DNA from: Paraflavitalea pollutisoli
Lineage (GTDB): Bacteria; Bacteroidota; Bacteroidia; Chitinophagales; Chitinophagaceae
NCBI RefSeq assembly: GCF_029360705.1
Contig: NZ_JARKMX010000008.1
Location: 2,906,202-2,970,201 of the forward strand
DNA: 64,000 nt
Direction of reading: 5' to 3'
Part shown: positions 27,405 to 37,911 of the stretch, piece after piece
Numbering within the stretch: position 1 is the stretch's first letter
How the letters are laid out: each line of letters begins with the position of its first letter
Notes under the pieces: model-generated
Told to the model about the DNA's origin: nothing
What the model saw: the letters and a program-made list of their open reading frames with translations, nothing else
Database searches by the model: none
Made by a program: the position numbers and the translations under genes

Positions 27405-30107
27405 ATGAAGAGAACACTTGTCCTGTTGACGGCCCTGCCCGTCATGGCTTTCGCGCAATTGCAGGTACAGCATCCTGTTACCGAGAACCTCGTAAACCCC
27501 ATTGGCCTCGATGTCGCCCGCCCCCGCTTCAGCTGGCAGCTCAGTTCCCCCAAACGGAATGTCTTACAAACCGCCTACGAATTGAAAGTGACCAATGCAC
27601 CCAATGGCAAAACCCAGTGGACCACCGGGAAGGTCAATACGGCGCAATCGCTCGACATACCTTATGCAGGAGCGGCCCTCACTTCCGGCACCCGATACTA
27701 CTGGCAGGTAAGGGTGTGGGACAACCAGGGCAATGCCTCCCCCTGGACAGCGCCCGCCTACTGGCAATCGGCCTTGCTAACTCCTTCCGACTGGAAAGCC
27801 AGCTGGATCACCCCGGGTTTCAAAGAAGACTCACTAAGGGCTTCACCCCTTTTTCGCAAAACATTCCAGGCGACTAAAAAGATCCGGACCGCCACCGCCT
27901 ATATCACGGCCCATGGCTTATACGAAGCAGAGATCAATGGGCAACGTGTAGGCGATGCTTACCTCACGCCCGGCTGGACCAGCTACAACAAACGACTCCA
28001 ATACCAAACTTACGATATTACCCAACTGCTGAAACCGGGCGCCAACGCCATCGGGGTCACCCTCGGCAGTGGCTGGTACCGCGGCAACCTCGCCTGGACC
28101 AATCACAACGGCATTTTTGGAAAGGACATTGCACTCCTGGCACAGCTAGAGATCGTTTACACAGATGGTACTACCCAGACCATCGTCACCGATAATTCCT
28201 GGAAAACATCCACCGGCGCTATACGGTATTCGGAAATCTACCATGGTGAAACCATCGATGCCCGTGCAGAACAAATCGGTTGGACTACCGCCGCCTTCGA
28301 TGATAAAAGCTGGACCAACGCTGCCACCGCCAATTTCTCCAAAGACGTACTGATCGCTACCTACAATGAGCCCGTCAAAAAACAGGAAACCTTTAAACCC
28401 ATTCGCATCTTCAAGACGCCGTTGGGCGAACAGGTCATCGACTATGGACAAAACCTCGTAGGCTGGGTGGTGCTCAAAGTCAACGGACCTGCTGGTCACA
28501 AGATCAGGATATCCCATGCAGAAACATTGGACAAGGCAGGTAACTTCTATATCACCAACTTGCGGGAAGCCAAATCTCAAAACAATTACATCCTCAAAGG
28601 TGGTGCAATGGAAACCTTCGAGCCACATTTCACCTGGCACGGTTTCCGGTATGTGAAAATTGAAGGATATCCAGGAGACATAGAGCCGGAGAACGTAGAA
28701 GCTGTAGCATTGTACTCCGATATGCGCCCCACCGGCCAATTCACAAGCTCCAATGCGTTGGTCAATAAACTCCAGCAAAACATCGAATGGGGACTGCGCG
28801 GTAATTTCCTCGACGTGCCCACCGATTGCCCCCAGCGTGATGAACGACTCGGCTGGACCGGCGACGCACAAGTGTTCTTCCGTACTGCATCCTTCCTCTA
28901 CAACGTCAATAATTTCTTCGACAAATGGATGAAAGACGTGGCCGCCGATCAATTGCCCAACGGTTGTGTACCACACGTGATCCCAAATGTACTCGGCAAC
29001 AATGCCGGCAGCTCGGGCTGGGCAGATGTATCCACCATTATTCCCTGGGGCATGTACCTCGCCTATGGCGACAAACAAATACTTGCACAACAATACCCCT
29101 CCATGAAGGCTTGGGTTGAATACATTGGCAGCCAAAGCACCAATTACCTATGGAACAAAGGCCGCCACTACGGTGACTGGTTGTTTTACAGCGTCAACGA
29201 CGATCGCGACGGGCATTCAGCTATAACCAGCAAGTTTTACATCGCACAATGCTTTTATGCCCACTCTACCCAACTGTTGATCAAAGCCGCTACCCTACTG
29301 GGCAATACGGACGATGTGAAGAAATACACGACCTTACTCGCCAACATCAAAGAGGCCTTCTTCAAAGAATACGTCACCCCCAATGGTGGCACCACAAGCA
29401 ATACGCAGACCTCTTATGTACTAGCCCTGCAATTTGACATGCTCCCCGAACCCATGCGGCAACAGGCAGCTGACAGGTTGGTTCAAAATATTAAGCAATA
29501 TGGCAACCACCTGTCTACCGGCTTCCTGGGCACGCCTTATCTTTGTCATGTACTTAGCCGATTTGGGCACGATGAGGCTGCCTACGGACTGCTGCTGCAG
29601 GAAACCTACCCATCATGGTTATACCCCGTTAAAATGGGCGCTACCACCATCTGGGAACGCTGGGACGGCATGAAGCCGGACAGCAGCTTCCAGACAGCAT
29701 CGATGAACTCCTTCAACCACTATGCGTATGGTGCTATCGGCGATTGGATGTACCGGGTAATGGTGGGCCTCGATACGGAAGAAGATGCTCCCGGTTATAA
29801 GAAGATCACCATCAAACCGCATGTCAGTAATAAATTCCAGCACGCATCCGCCAGCTACAACACCCGCTACGGCAAACTGGCTTCCGGCTGGAAACTGGAG
29901 AACGGAAAGCTGTCGCTCGATGTGGAAATACCGGCCAACACAACAGCCACGGTATACATTCCAGCGGCAGATGCCAACGGAATCACCGAAAACGGCAATA
30001 ATCTTTCGGCCAACAAAGACCTGCAGGTAACCGGTACGGAGAAGGGATTTGTAGTTGTACGGCTAGGCTCCGGCAGCTACCATTTCAGCGCACCGGCCAG
30101 CAAATAA
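27405..30107 (+). CDS. GH78 family alpha-L-rhamnosidase
   Basis: 900 residues with a signal peptide ending VMAFAQ. Family order: N-terminal beta-domains with NPIGLDVARPRFSWQLSSPK, ENLVNP; Bac_rhamnosid-type domains; the (alpha/alpha)6 catalytic domain with DVPTDCPQRDERLGWTGDA, in which Glu480 lines up with the general acid (Glu636 of SaRha78A), and Glu751 in ATTIWERWDG with the general base; and a C-terminal beta-sandwich ending in HFSAPASK. It releases terminal L-rhamnose from plant or microbial polysaccharides, flavonoids or saponins in the periplasm. It stands in a plus-strand block with the DUF6055-like gene and is followed by a strong bidirectional terminator. Confidence 0.97.
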   Translation: MKRTLVLLTALPVMAFAQLQVQHPVTENLVNPIGLDVARPRFSWQLSSPKRNVLQTAYELKVTNAPNGKTQWTTGKVNTAQSLDIPYAGAALTSGTRYYWQVRVWDNQGNASPWTAPAYWQSALLTPSDWKASWITPGFKEDSLRASPLFRKTFQATKKIRTATAYITAHGLYEAEINGQRVGDAYLTPGWTSYNKRLQYQTYDITQLLKPGANAIGVTLGSGWYRGNLAWTNHNGIFGKDIALLAQLEIVYTDGTTQTIVTDNSWKTSTGAIRYSEIYHGETIDARAEQIGWTTAAFDDKSWTNAATANFSKDVLIATYNEPVKKQETFKPIRIFKTPLGEQVIDYGQNLVGWVVLKVNGPAGHKIRISHAETLDKAGNFYITNLREAKSQNNYILKGGAMETFEPHFTWHGFRYVKIEGYPGDIEPENVEAVALYSDMRPTGQFTSSNALVNKLQQNIEWGLRGNFLDVPTDCPQRDERLGWTGDAQVFFRTASFLYNVNNFFDKWMKDVAADQLPNGCVPHVIPNVLGNNAGSSGWADVSTIIPWGMYLAYGDKQILAQQYPSMKAWVEYIGSQSTNYLWNKGRHYGDWLFYSVNDDRDGHSAITSKFYIAQCFYAHSTQLLIKAATLLGNTDDVKKYTTLLANIKEAFFKEYVTPNGGTTSNTQTSYVLALQFDMLPEPMRQQAADRLVQNIKQYGNHLSTGFLGTPYLCHVLSRFGHDEAAYGLLLQETYPSWLYPVKMGATTIWERWDGMKPDSSFQTASMNSFNHYAYGAIGDWMYRVMVGLDTEEDAPGYKKITIKPHVSNKFQHASASYNTRYGKLASGWKLENGKLSLDVEIPANTTATVYIPAADANGITENGNNLSANKDLQVTGTEKGFVVVRLGSGSYHFSAPASK

Positions 30108-30117
30108 TACTCAAAAA

Positions 30118-30153
30118 AAATGAGGGAGCCGGTGATGAACGGCTCCCTCATTT
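30118..30153. terminator. Bidirectional terminator between convergent genes
   Basis: Perfect 14-base stem AAATGAGGGAGCCG / CGGCTCCCTCATTT with an 8-base loop. The run of eight A before it serves as a T tract for the minus-strand SusD transcript and the TTT after it serves the GH78 transcript. Confidence 0.85.
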
Positions 30154-30175
30154 AAATATAACGCCAGGGACAGGA

Positions 30176-31945
30176 TTATTTCCAGTTCAGATTCTGCTTC
30201 AAAGCAGGATTCAATTGAATTTCGCCGGAAGGCACGGGATACAGGTAATCCTTGTTTTCGTCAAACTTCTTGGTGATGTTCTTATTGATCACCACATTAC
30301 CACCTTGTTCACCATTCTCCAGTTCGATCTCGCTGCCCAGTTTCAGGTAAGCATAACCAGGCTCAGTCGGCTTGGTACCGGTATAGATCCAGATATCGAA
30401 TTTACCATCTGCATCCAGGTCGTATTTACCAGGACCGGGAAAATACATCCCTTTGAAGGGCTGTGCAATCAGGTGACCTTCCTTCCAACGCATCAGGTCA
30501 TTCCAGCGCAGGTTCTCCATCACCATCTCGATCCTTCTTTCACGGCGTATCTCGAGGATAACACCTTTATTGGCGCCAGACACATTTTTATACTGCGCAG
30601 CCAGGTAAGCATCGGGATTGGCATTTGCCGTAGCCATATTCAAGTTAGGCATGCCCACACGCTCACGGGTCAGCTTGATGGTTTTGTCAATATCACTTTG
30701 CAGCAAGGTACCAAGTTCCGCTTTGGCTTCTGCCAGGTTGAGCAGTATCTCTGCAAGGCGAAGGATGATCAGGGGATTATAAGACTTGGTAAAACTGTCA
30801 TCCACTTCACCGGTCACGTATTTGGTCAGGTGATAGCCGGTCATGGTGGCACCGAAATCAGGGAAACGTTTAACGGTGCTGCCGATCCGCATATACCCAG
30901 GCGTACGGATGGTTTGCGCCAGGCGGGCATCACGGTTTACACTTTCCTTGGCAAACGGTAATGTATCATACCGTTCGATATCGGTAAAACGGCTACCGTC
31001 GGCCATCAGGTAACTGTTCACCAGTTTCTTTTCCAAACCTGGCTTACCATAAGACGAAGTAATGGTATAATAATTCACATTGTGGAAGATCTGCAGGCTG
31101 CTGCTATACTGACGTGCCAGCAATACTTCACCATCGTTTACCGCATAAGAAGCGAACAGGTCACGGTAAGGCTGCGTCGAACCCTTGTACAGCAAATACC
31201 CCCCATTGGCGATCAGTTCTTCAGAAGCTTTCACACATTCGTTCAGGAAACGGTCTGCATCAGGCAAGCTGAACTCCGTATGATACTTTCTCCAGGTGCC
31301 TTCAAACAGGCACACACGCGATTTTAGAGCGAGTGCTGTCCACTTGGTCACTTCCGCCGTCTTCTTCTTCGTGTCTGCATTGGCGATGGCAAAATCGAGA
31401 TCAGCCAACACAGAATCCATCACCAGTGTACGTGGATCACGGGGCTTCTGCAAACTTACGCTGTCATCAGGATTGATGACCTTGCCATACCAGGGCACAT
31501 CACCGAAACGTGCCACCATATTGAAATAGAAATAGGCGCGGAAAAATCTTGCCACTGCCAGGTATTTACGGGTGATAGCAGGGTCGAGGCCGCCACGTGT
31601 ATGATTCTGAATAAAATAATTCACGTTGCGCAGTTCGCCCCAGCTCCAGCCGCCGCCGCTCACCGGAATGGTGCGGTTACCTGTAAGCTCTACAGGGAGG
31701 GAGTTTTTCACGATATTGTCGATGCCCTCATTGTACAGGCTAAAACCGCGATCATCGTTATCGGCATTGGGAAGCATCCTGTCATAAAAAGAGCGCACGT
31801 ACAGGCTCAACTCGGTTTCCGAGCGGAAAGCCGTCGTAGGAGAAATTTGAGACAAAGGTTGCCGGTCCAGAAAATCCTTCTTGCAACTGGACGCAATGAC
31901 CAGCAGCAGGAAGGACAATGTTATAGATAAGAATTGCTTGTTCAT
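30176..31945 (-). CDS. SusD/RagB-family lipoprotein (second Sus pair)
   Basis: About 589 residues from the ATG at 31945. A longer frame begins at 31987 but overlaps the SusC stop region and lacks a signal; the 31945 start gives a signal peptide with lipobox VIASSC (Cys21). SusD features are visible: WTALALKSRVCLFEGTWRKYH, EILLNLAEAKAELG and LEIRRERRIEMVMENLRWNDLMRWKEGH. It sits 19 bases downstream of the SusC stop at 31965. It has the extended C-terminal tail typical of the larger SusD group. No regulator is adjacent. Glycan unknown; the nearest enzyme on this strand is the GH89. Confidence 0.95.
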   Translation of the reverse strand: MNKQFLSITLSFLLLVIASSCKKDFLDRQPLSQISPTTAFRSETELSLYVRSFYDRMLPNADNDDRGFSLYNEGIDNIVKNSLPVELTGNRTIPVSGGGWSWGELRNVNYFIQNHTRGGLDPAITRKYLAVARFFRAYFYFNMVARFGDVPWYGKVINPDDSVSLQKPRDPRTLVMDSVLADLDFAIANADTKKKTAEVTKWTALALKSRVCLFEGTWRKYHTEFSLPDADRFLNECVKASEELIANGGYLLYKGSTQPYRDLFASYAVNDGEVLLARQYSSSLQIFHNVNYYTITSSYGKPGLEKKLVNSYLMADGSRFTDIERYDTLPFAKESVNRDARLAQTIRTPGYMRIGSTVKRFPDFGATMTGYHLTKYVTGEVDDSFTKSYNPLIILRLAEILLNLAEAKAELGTLLQSDIDKTIKLTRERVGMPNLNMATANANPDAYLAAQYKNVSGANKGVILEIRRERRIEMVMENLRWNDLMRWKEGHLIAQPFKGMYFPGPGKYDLDADGKFDIWIYTGTKPTEPGYAYLKLGSEIELENGEQGGNVVINKNITKKFDENKDYLYPVPSGEIQLNPALKQNLNWK

Positions 31946-31964
31946 AATTGACGATTTAAAGAAC

Positions 31965-34900
31965 TTAGAAAGAAAGGTCCAGGCCAAAAGCGTACGATTT
32001 CATGAAAGGATATACCCGTCCGTTCACTTCAGCACTAGCTTGTTCAGGATCGATGTATTTCGTATCGAACTTCGTAAGTGTGAACAGGTTTTCACCTGTT
32101 ACATAGAAACGGCAATTGCTGAGGCCTAGCTTTTTCATGATGGAAGAAGGCAGTGTATAACCAATACTCAGGTTCTTCAGGCGGATATACGCCAGGTCCT
32201 GCATATACTTATCAGTAGGTTGACGCATGGTACCACCGTCATTCAACGCCTCATAACTTCTCAACAAGGGGAAGTAAGCATTGGGATTCTCAGGACTCCA
32301 GATCTTACCCGGAAAATCGGTCGGCGTAAAGGAATAATACGAGCGGGAATAAGGTCCCCAGAACTTATCGGCGTTATTGCCGGGATACCAGTTCTGCTTG
32401 CCAATACCCTGGAAGAAGAATGACAGATCAAAGCCATTCCAGGCAGCGCTACCGGTAATACCAAAGGAATATCTTGGTAAAGAGTTACCGATCACCCGCA
32501 TATCACCTGGATTATCCAGCGTATTGAGGCCATTATTGATAATAGAGTCTCCATTCAGGTCCTTGAACTTCATATCACCGGCACGAAGACGGTTCCATTC
32601 ACCGGCAGAACCCCTGATCTGACGATACACCAGGCTTTGGCTGACTTTATCCTGTGGCCATTTGGCTGCTTCTGCGTCAGTCTGAAAATAACCATCGGTG
32701 ATATACCCCCAGATCTCACCCATTTTCTTACCTGTATAATGATCGCTCAAACGGTTTGTGGGATTGTTAAAACTCTTGATCTCGGCAGTATAGTCAGACA
32801 ACACACCACCGAAGCTCCAGTTCAGGTCTTTACCAGCCACCCGGTTCGATTGCTGCCAGGTCAACGACAGTTCAAAACCCTTCGTCAACAAGTCGCCGGT
32901 ATTAAGTGCCGGGGAGGACGCTCCAAAGACAGCCGGTAAAGTTGGACCGGGTGTGAGCATACCCACGGTTTTGCGTTGGTAAATATCGAATGAACCAACG
33001 AGCCGGTTGCGCAGCAAACCAATATCCAGGCCGAGGTTAAGTGAATTGGTTTTCTCCCAGGTGATATCGGCGCTCAATGGTGTAGGATTCGTCAATACCT
33101 GCGCGCGGTTGCCATCGATCAGCCAGCTGCTTTGGCCAGCTCCCATTACTTCCGTAGCGGGGTAGTTGCTGCTCGTCAACTGGTTACCCAAGGTACCATA
33201 AGAGCCTCTCAGTTTCAGGTCGGATACCACATCCTTGGCAGGCTCGAAGAATGCTTCGTTGCTGATACGCCATCCTGCAGACACGGACGGGAAGAAACCA
33301 AACCGGCGACCTTTGGGGAAGCGGGAAGTACCGTCGTAGCGACCATTCAGCTCCAACAGATATTTACCGTCGAAGTCATAGTTCAAACGACCAAAGAAAC
33401 CCATCAGGGCATATTCGCTCGAGTTGCCCGTTGCCAGGTTGGTACCGGTACCCAGGTCCAGCTCATTCAGGTCTTCAGACAACAGGTCTGAGCGTTCGCC
33501 GCGAAGTGTTTTATAGGTACGCATTTCCTGGTTGTAACCCGCCATCGCCTTGAACGAATGACGTTGGATGCTTTTTTCATACGTACCATAAGCGTTGATC
33601 ACATGCTGTTGATCGAGGCGCAGGATCTCATAAAAACGGTCATTACCCACATAGCTGATCACGCCAGGGAAAATAGACCAGGGCGCTTTGGTTCTTCTGG
33701 AGATCTCATGCGTATTCACATTGGGCGTCACCGGGTTCAACTCGTAGGTATAGTTGGCTGTGATATCAAACCCTTTGGCAACTTTAAAGATACCACCCAC
33801 GGTATTGGAGGCATTGTAGTTGCGGTTCTCCCCTTTCGATTTACCGTACAGCAGATCGGCGAAGATGCCGTCACCAATAGTGTAGTTGTTGAGCTCTGTA
33901 CGATACGTGGCCGAACCATCTGGATTGATGGGTACATAAGAAGGCAAAGCGTGTACTGTAATTGACACGAAATTGCTGTTGTAGCCCCAACCTGGATAGC
34001 TGTACTTATCGATGCTCAACTGGGTATTGGTATAAAGGGTCAGCCAGGGGGTCACCTTGGCATTGATTTTACCCCGGAAGTTGTACGCATTGTACTCATC
34101 CTGGTTGACCTGCATCATTCCTTTTTGCTTTTGGAAGCGGCCCGACAGGTAGTAATCCATTTTATCGCTGCTACCTGATACGCTCAGCGTATGCTGCATG
34201 GCAGGCGTCACATCACGAAACATGGTGCTCCACCAATCCGTGTTGCCATAATAGATATACATATCCTTTCCGGCACGGTTGTCTACTACCACGGAAGGCA
34301 AAGACTTGTCGGTCTGTCTTTTCTTCAACTCCTCGTAGTCCTTATCAGTATAGCGCGTGTAGGTATTACCAGTGCTGCGCAGAAACGCCTCGTCCATCAT
34401 CTTGGCTACATCATAGCCATCCGTCATGAAATCCGTACTGACCGTGGGTGTTTGCCAGCTGAAATTATTGCTGTAATTAATAGTCGTTTTTCCTTTCTTG
34501 GCAGTCTTTGTAGTTACCAGGATCACACCAAAGGCCGCACGGGCACCATAAATAGCGGCAGCAGATGCATCTTTCAACACGGAAATATTCTCGATATCCC
34601 GGGGATTTATCATATTGATATTACCAGGCACACCATCCACCAGTACGAGTGGAGAACCGGTACCACCGGTTACGGTGGCAAAACCGCGCACATTCAAATT
34701 TCCACCCGATCCCGGGTGACCGTCGCTGAACGTAATATTCAATCCGGGCACCTTACCCTGCAAAGCCTGTGAGGCATTGGCAACAGGTCGATCCTTGATA
34801 GCCCGTGCATCTACTTGTGCAACGGCACCAGTCAAATTGGCTTTCTTTTGTGTGCCATAACCAACTACCACCACATCGCTCAGCTGTGAACTGGTGCTGG

Positions 34901-35237
34901 TCAACTGTACCGATAATGAAATGGTTTGACCACCTTCGTAACGATAACCTTTCAGTGTCTTCGGCTCAAAGCCAAGGTGCGTAACAATAAAGGTGTAAGC
35001 GCCACCGGGCGTCAGTGTTGCAAATGAGAAGATACCTTCCGCATCAGTTTGCGCTGTAGCGGTAAAATTGGCGTTCTTGTCTTCTACTGTTACCGAGGCA
35101 CCGGCAACAGGATCATTTTTCTCATCGCGCACCACGCCCCTCGCCGCAGCAGCTTGTTGAGCCTGCATACTTTCGTTGAGCAATAAGCCGCCCAACAAAC
35201 ACAAGAGTGTCAGAAGCCGGGTAAATGTTCTGGTCAT
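31965..35237 (-). CDS. SusC/RagA-family TonB-dependent transporter (second pair)
   Basis: About 1090 residues from the ATG at 35237; the upstream in-frame start at 35294 would put a polar leader before the signal peptide (LLTLLCLLGGLLL), so it is not preferred. After the signal comes a carboxypeptidase-regulatory-like domain (ARGVVRDEKNDPVAGASVTV), then the plug (DVVVVGYGTQKKANLTGAVA, SPLVLVDGVPGNI), then a long barrel ending SYAFGLDLSF. The usual TonB-box region is before DVVVVGYG. It is co-transcribed with the SusD gene. A weak -7 element (TAATATTG on the minus strand, near 35307-35314) lies about 70 bases upstream. It imports oligosaccharides. Confidence 0.95.
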   Translation of the reverse strand: MTRTFTRLLTLLCLLGGLLLNESMQAQQAAAARGVVRDEKNDPVAGASVTVEDKNANFTATAQTDAEGIFSFATLTPGGAYTFIVTHLGFEPKTLKGYRYEGGQTISLSVQLTSTSSQLSDVVVVGYGTQKKANLTGAVAQVDARAIKDRPVANASQALQGKVPGLNITFSDGHPGSGGNLNVRGFATVTGGTGSPLVLVDGVPGNINMINPRDIENISVLKDASAAAIYGARAAFGVILVTTKTAKKGKTTINYSNNFSWQTPTVSTDFMTDGYDVAKMMDEAFLRSTGNTYTRYTDKDYEELKKRQTDKSLPSVVVDNRAGKDMYIYYGNTDWWSTMFRDVTPAMQHTLSVSGSSDKMDYYLSGRFQKQKGMMQVNQDEYNAYNFRGKINAKVTPWLTLYTNTQLSIDKYSYPGWGYNSNFVSITVHALPSYVPINPDGSATYRTELNNYTIGDGIFADLLYGKSKGENRNYNASNTVGGIFKVAKGFDITANYTYELNPVTPNVNTHEISRRTKAPWSIFPGVISYVGNDRFYEILRLDQQHVINAYGTYEKSIQRHSFKAMAGYNQEMRTYKTLRGERSDLLSEDLNELDLGTGTNLATGNSSEYALMGFFGRLNYDFDGKYLLELNGRYDGTSRFPKGRRFGFFPSVSAGWRISNEAFFEPAKDVVSDLKLRGSYGTLGNQLTSSNYPATEVMGAGQSSWLIDGNRAQVLTNPTPLSADITWEKTNSLNLGLDIGLLRNRLVGSFDIYQRKTVGMLTPGPTLPAVFGASSPALNTGDLLTKGFELSLTWQQSNRVAGKDLNWSFGGVLSDYTAEIKSFNNPTNRLSDHYTGKKMGEIWGYITDGYFQTDAEAAKWPQDKVSQSLVYRQIRGSAGEWNRLRAGDMKFKDLNGDSIINNGLNTLDNPGDMRVIGNSLPRYSFGITGSAAWNGFDLSFFFQGIGKQNWYPGNNADKFWGPYSRSYYSFTPTDFPGKIWSPENPNAYFPLLRSYEALNDGGTMRQPTDKYMQDLAYIRLKNLSIGYTLPSSIMKKLGLSNCRFYVTGENLFTLTKFDTKYIDPEQASAEVNGRVYPFMKSYAFGLDLSF

Positions 35238-35555
35238 GTAATAAGTATTAAGTGATGGATTGATTCGATCTGTAATTGATCTACGGCAAGGCAATTTCCG
35301 GGCGCAATATTACAATGCTAAGCTATCGCCAACGTTGGGGTAATAATTTGATAACAGTGATCTCCATACTTAATATACTGAAAGAAAAAATGCAGTTCAG
35401 CACTCAAACGTTTGCGTAAAAACGCAGTTAGAGAGATCGTGCATGAAACGATTATTCAAGCCTGCCAGGAAACAACATCACATGCAAAAACCTGCAAATA
35501 AATAAAGGCGCAACGTTGAGTTGCGCCTTTATCACAGGTCGTTGTTTACAATAAA
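35238..35555. other. Intergenic stretch between SusC and GH89 genes
   Basis: 318 bases without a gene. The part near 35238-35330 holds the SusC leader and a weak promoter match. The part near 35504-35530 is the GH89 terminator. The rest shows nothing convincing. Confidence 0.6.
35504..35530 (-). terminator. Terminator after the GH89 gene
   Basis: Perfect 11-base stem AAAGGCGCAAC / GTTGCGCCTTT with a 5-base loop, 26 bases after the GH89 stop. On the minus strand the stem is followed by TTTATTTATTT. It separates GH89 from the SusC/SusD transcript. Confidence 0.8.
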
Positions 35556-37733
35556 TTAATCTGCGTAAGTAGTCACAAGTTGAATAGCCCGCTGCAATGG
35601 ATCAGCATACGGTCTGATCTTACTGACACCAGTAGACTTCACCCATTCTTCTTCCCAACGTTTCCGGTCAAAGTCCTTATTGAATAATGTTTGCTCAACC
35701 CGCGGCACATAATAGTCCCTGATCAATCCACTCCAGATCCTGGCTGCATAATCGTCCTGTACACCTCCCCAGGTAGTAATCAACCGCCGCGCATTGTTTT
35801 CATAATAATCCTGTTGCTTCACCGACTTACTGTGCAGGCGCGCATAGTTGACCCATGACTGCAGGCGGTGCAGGGGATGCGATTCCAGCAGAGAATCTGC
35901 CTGCTTTAACAACAGCACCGCTTTCCGCCCCAGTTGTTCTTTCAACGTTGTATTTCCGACAGAATCGGCCCGCAACGCCTGTTGATACAACGCATCGGCT
36001 TTCAGCCCCACATAGAAGGAAGCCAGCTCCAGCGCATCATATTGATAAAAACGATTACCACGTAGTTCGCTGGCTACGGATAGATAATCCTCCACCGCCT
36101 TAAAGAAAGCGGGATCGTTATTGATACTCCCTTTACGGCGTGTATCATACTGTACCGTTTGCCATACAAAGCGCGGATAAGATCCAAAAGAATTATAACA
36201 GGAGGCAAATAGGCCTTCATAAGCCTTCCACAACCCGGGTGGACAGCTACCATACCGCGTAGTGCAATAGGCCTTACCCCAACTGACAGGATCGATCGCC
36301 TCCCGGCGCCACCCCATATCGCCGATCAATTCATAGATCAGTTCATTATTTTCTATTCCTTCGGGAGCGGAGCCAAAGCCTACCATACGCTTCGAATAGG
36401 GTGATTGTAATGCCTCTATGACGGAGTTGGCGTAGAAAGGTACCACACCCGTATACGGCGTCTTGCCGCCAAAATTCGGCACATAACTGTATACCCATTG
36501 TTTACCATAAAAGCCTTCATGGGTTCGCCATACCGGATCGATATGCCATACATACGGAGGGTAATCATTGCCGAGATCGAGGATCATCATGCCGCTATCC
36601 GGCACCTTCGATAGTAATGATTGAAGAGTAGGCTTGTCCCAGAATTTATGCTGGTACCCAAACGTCCAACCCTGCGTAACCCATACTGCTCCGGGGTTCG
36701 CAGCAGTGATCGACTGGTAAACAGACTTGCCGTAATTGGCGAGATAGTCGTATTTCTTCTGGGGATTGGTACTATCGACAGGCACATCCATTTCATTGAA
36801 GCAATCGGCGAGGTAAAATTTATTCTTACCAAACTCACGCTCCCATTCTTCAATAAACAGTTTGCCGATCTTGTCAAACCACTCCGTGCCGGGCGTCAAT
36901 ACATACCCATTGTATTCCGGCGGAAACCCACCCCATTTTAGCGGTTGCAAATGCAATTCAGGATGGAGCCCGGCAAAGGCAGCCGGTACAAATCCCGCAA
37001 AGGCAGGTGTGATGGGTGCAAACCCCATGGCATGCATCCGGTCCATGATCTTGTGTTGCAAGGCCAATTGGCTTTCCTGCCATCCGGCAGGTAGGGGGCC
37101 ATCCCATTTATTTAGGTTACCCATCCGATGCCAGGGCAGGTGTGCAGGGCCGGTATAGAAATCATCCAGCGCAGCCTGGTTCAATCCCAGTTTGCGCCAT
37201 ACATGCGCTGCAATCGCTTCACTGCCAACCGTGGCCAGGGGCATGTTGACCCCATGTAAAGCCATCCAGTCCAGCTCCTGCTCCCAACGTTTCCAATCCC
37301 AATAGGGGGTAGTATATCCAAAGGTGACCACATTCAGGTAATACCGGTAGGGATAGGGCGATCCACCACGAAGACCATTGCAATTCGGCCAGGAGGACGG
37401 TGCCGTGAGGCGCCCGCTACTCCAGGTATACATCAGGTTGCAATATTGCTTCAGGTATTGATGAAAGCCATAGCAGATGGCCGATACACTGCTGCCTGCA
37501 ATGGTTAACCTGTCCTGTCTGGCAGTAACGGAGAAAGTGTCGAGCCCCTGGTGCGTAGGGATGGTAACAATCGTGACAGCAGGCATCTTTCCGCTCATCA
37601 CCCGCTGTATGACATCGAAAGAAGTAGCGATCGTTTGCGCAGCGGTGGCCGGTTGTTTAGCTGCAACAGTTTGACCTGACAAAAGACCATTCGAAAACAG
37701 CAGCAGCACAGCCAGCAGGAGACGGGTAAGCAT
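35556..37733 (-). CDS. GH89 family alpha-N-acetylglucosaminidase
   Basis: About 725 residues from the ATG at 37733, which is followed directly by a signal peptide (LLLAVLLLFSNGLLSGQ). The frame extends to 37796 without adding a signal. The fold matches NAGLU enzymes: N-terminal domain with ICYGFHQYLKQYCNLMYTWS, then the catalytic barrel with FYLADCFNEMDVP (Glu314, the general acid position) and SAPEGIENNELIY (Glu458, the nucleophile position by comparison with human NAGLU). It removes terminal alpha-linked GlcNAc from glycans such as heparan-type chains or mucin, with retention. Periplasmic. It is separated from the downstream SusC/SusD genes by a terminator. Confidence 0.95.
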   Translation of the reverse strand: MLTRLLLAVLLLFSNGLLSGQTVAAKQPATAAQTIATSFDVIQRVMSGKMPAVTIVTIPTHQGLDTFSVTARQDRLTIAGSSVSAICYGFHQYLKQYCNLMYTWSSGRLTAPSSWPNCNGLRGGSPYPYRYYLNVVTFGYTTPYWDWKRWEQELDWMALHGVNMPLATVGSEAIAAHVWRKLGLNQAALDDFYTGPAHLPWHRMGNLNKWDGPLPAGWQESQLALQHKIMDRMHAMGFAPITPAFAGFVPAAFAGLHPELHLQPLKWGGFPPEYNGYVLTPGTEWFDKIGKLFIEEWEREFGKNKFYLADCFNEMDVPVDSTNPQKKYDYLANYGKSVYQSITAANPGAVWVTQGWTFGYQHKFWDKPTLQSLLSKVPDSGMMILDLGNDYPPYVWHIDPVWRTHEGFYGKQWVYSYVPNFGGKTPYTGVVPFYANSVIEALQSPYSKRMVGFGSAPEGIENNELIYELIGDMGWRREAIDPVSWGKAYCTTRYGSCPPGLWKAYEGLFASCYNSFGSYPRFVWQTVQYDTRRKGSINNDPAFFKAVEDYLSVASELRGNRFYQYDALELASFYVGLKADALYQQALRADSVGNTTLKEQLGRKAVLLLKQADSLLESHPLHRLQSWVNYARLHSKSVKQQDYYENNARRLITTWGGVQDDYAARIWSGLIRDYYVPRVEQTLFNKDFDRKRWEEEWVKSTGVSKIRPYADPLQRAIQLVTTYAD

Positions 37734-37911
37734 GGTGATATGTTTTGATACACCTAAACACACACAAACCGATCGCACAGAACCAGGTAGTTGCAAATAT
37801 CAAGCCCGACTATACCGAAAAGGATAGCAGAAAGCGCCAGGGAGTACGGGCGCTTTATGGATGCACTGCAGCATGCGCAGCAGCTGACAGTTGCATTACC
37901 GGGTGGAGGTG

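Noticed and set aside
28146..29135. 329-codon minus-strand frame inside GH78
   Set aside because: Antisense to conserved catalytic code; no independent evidence.
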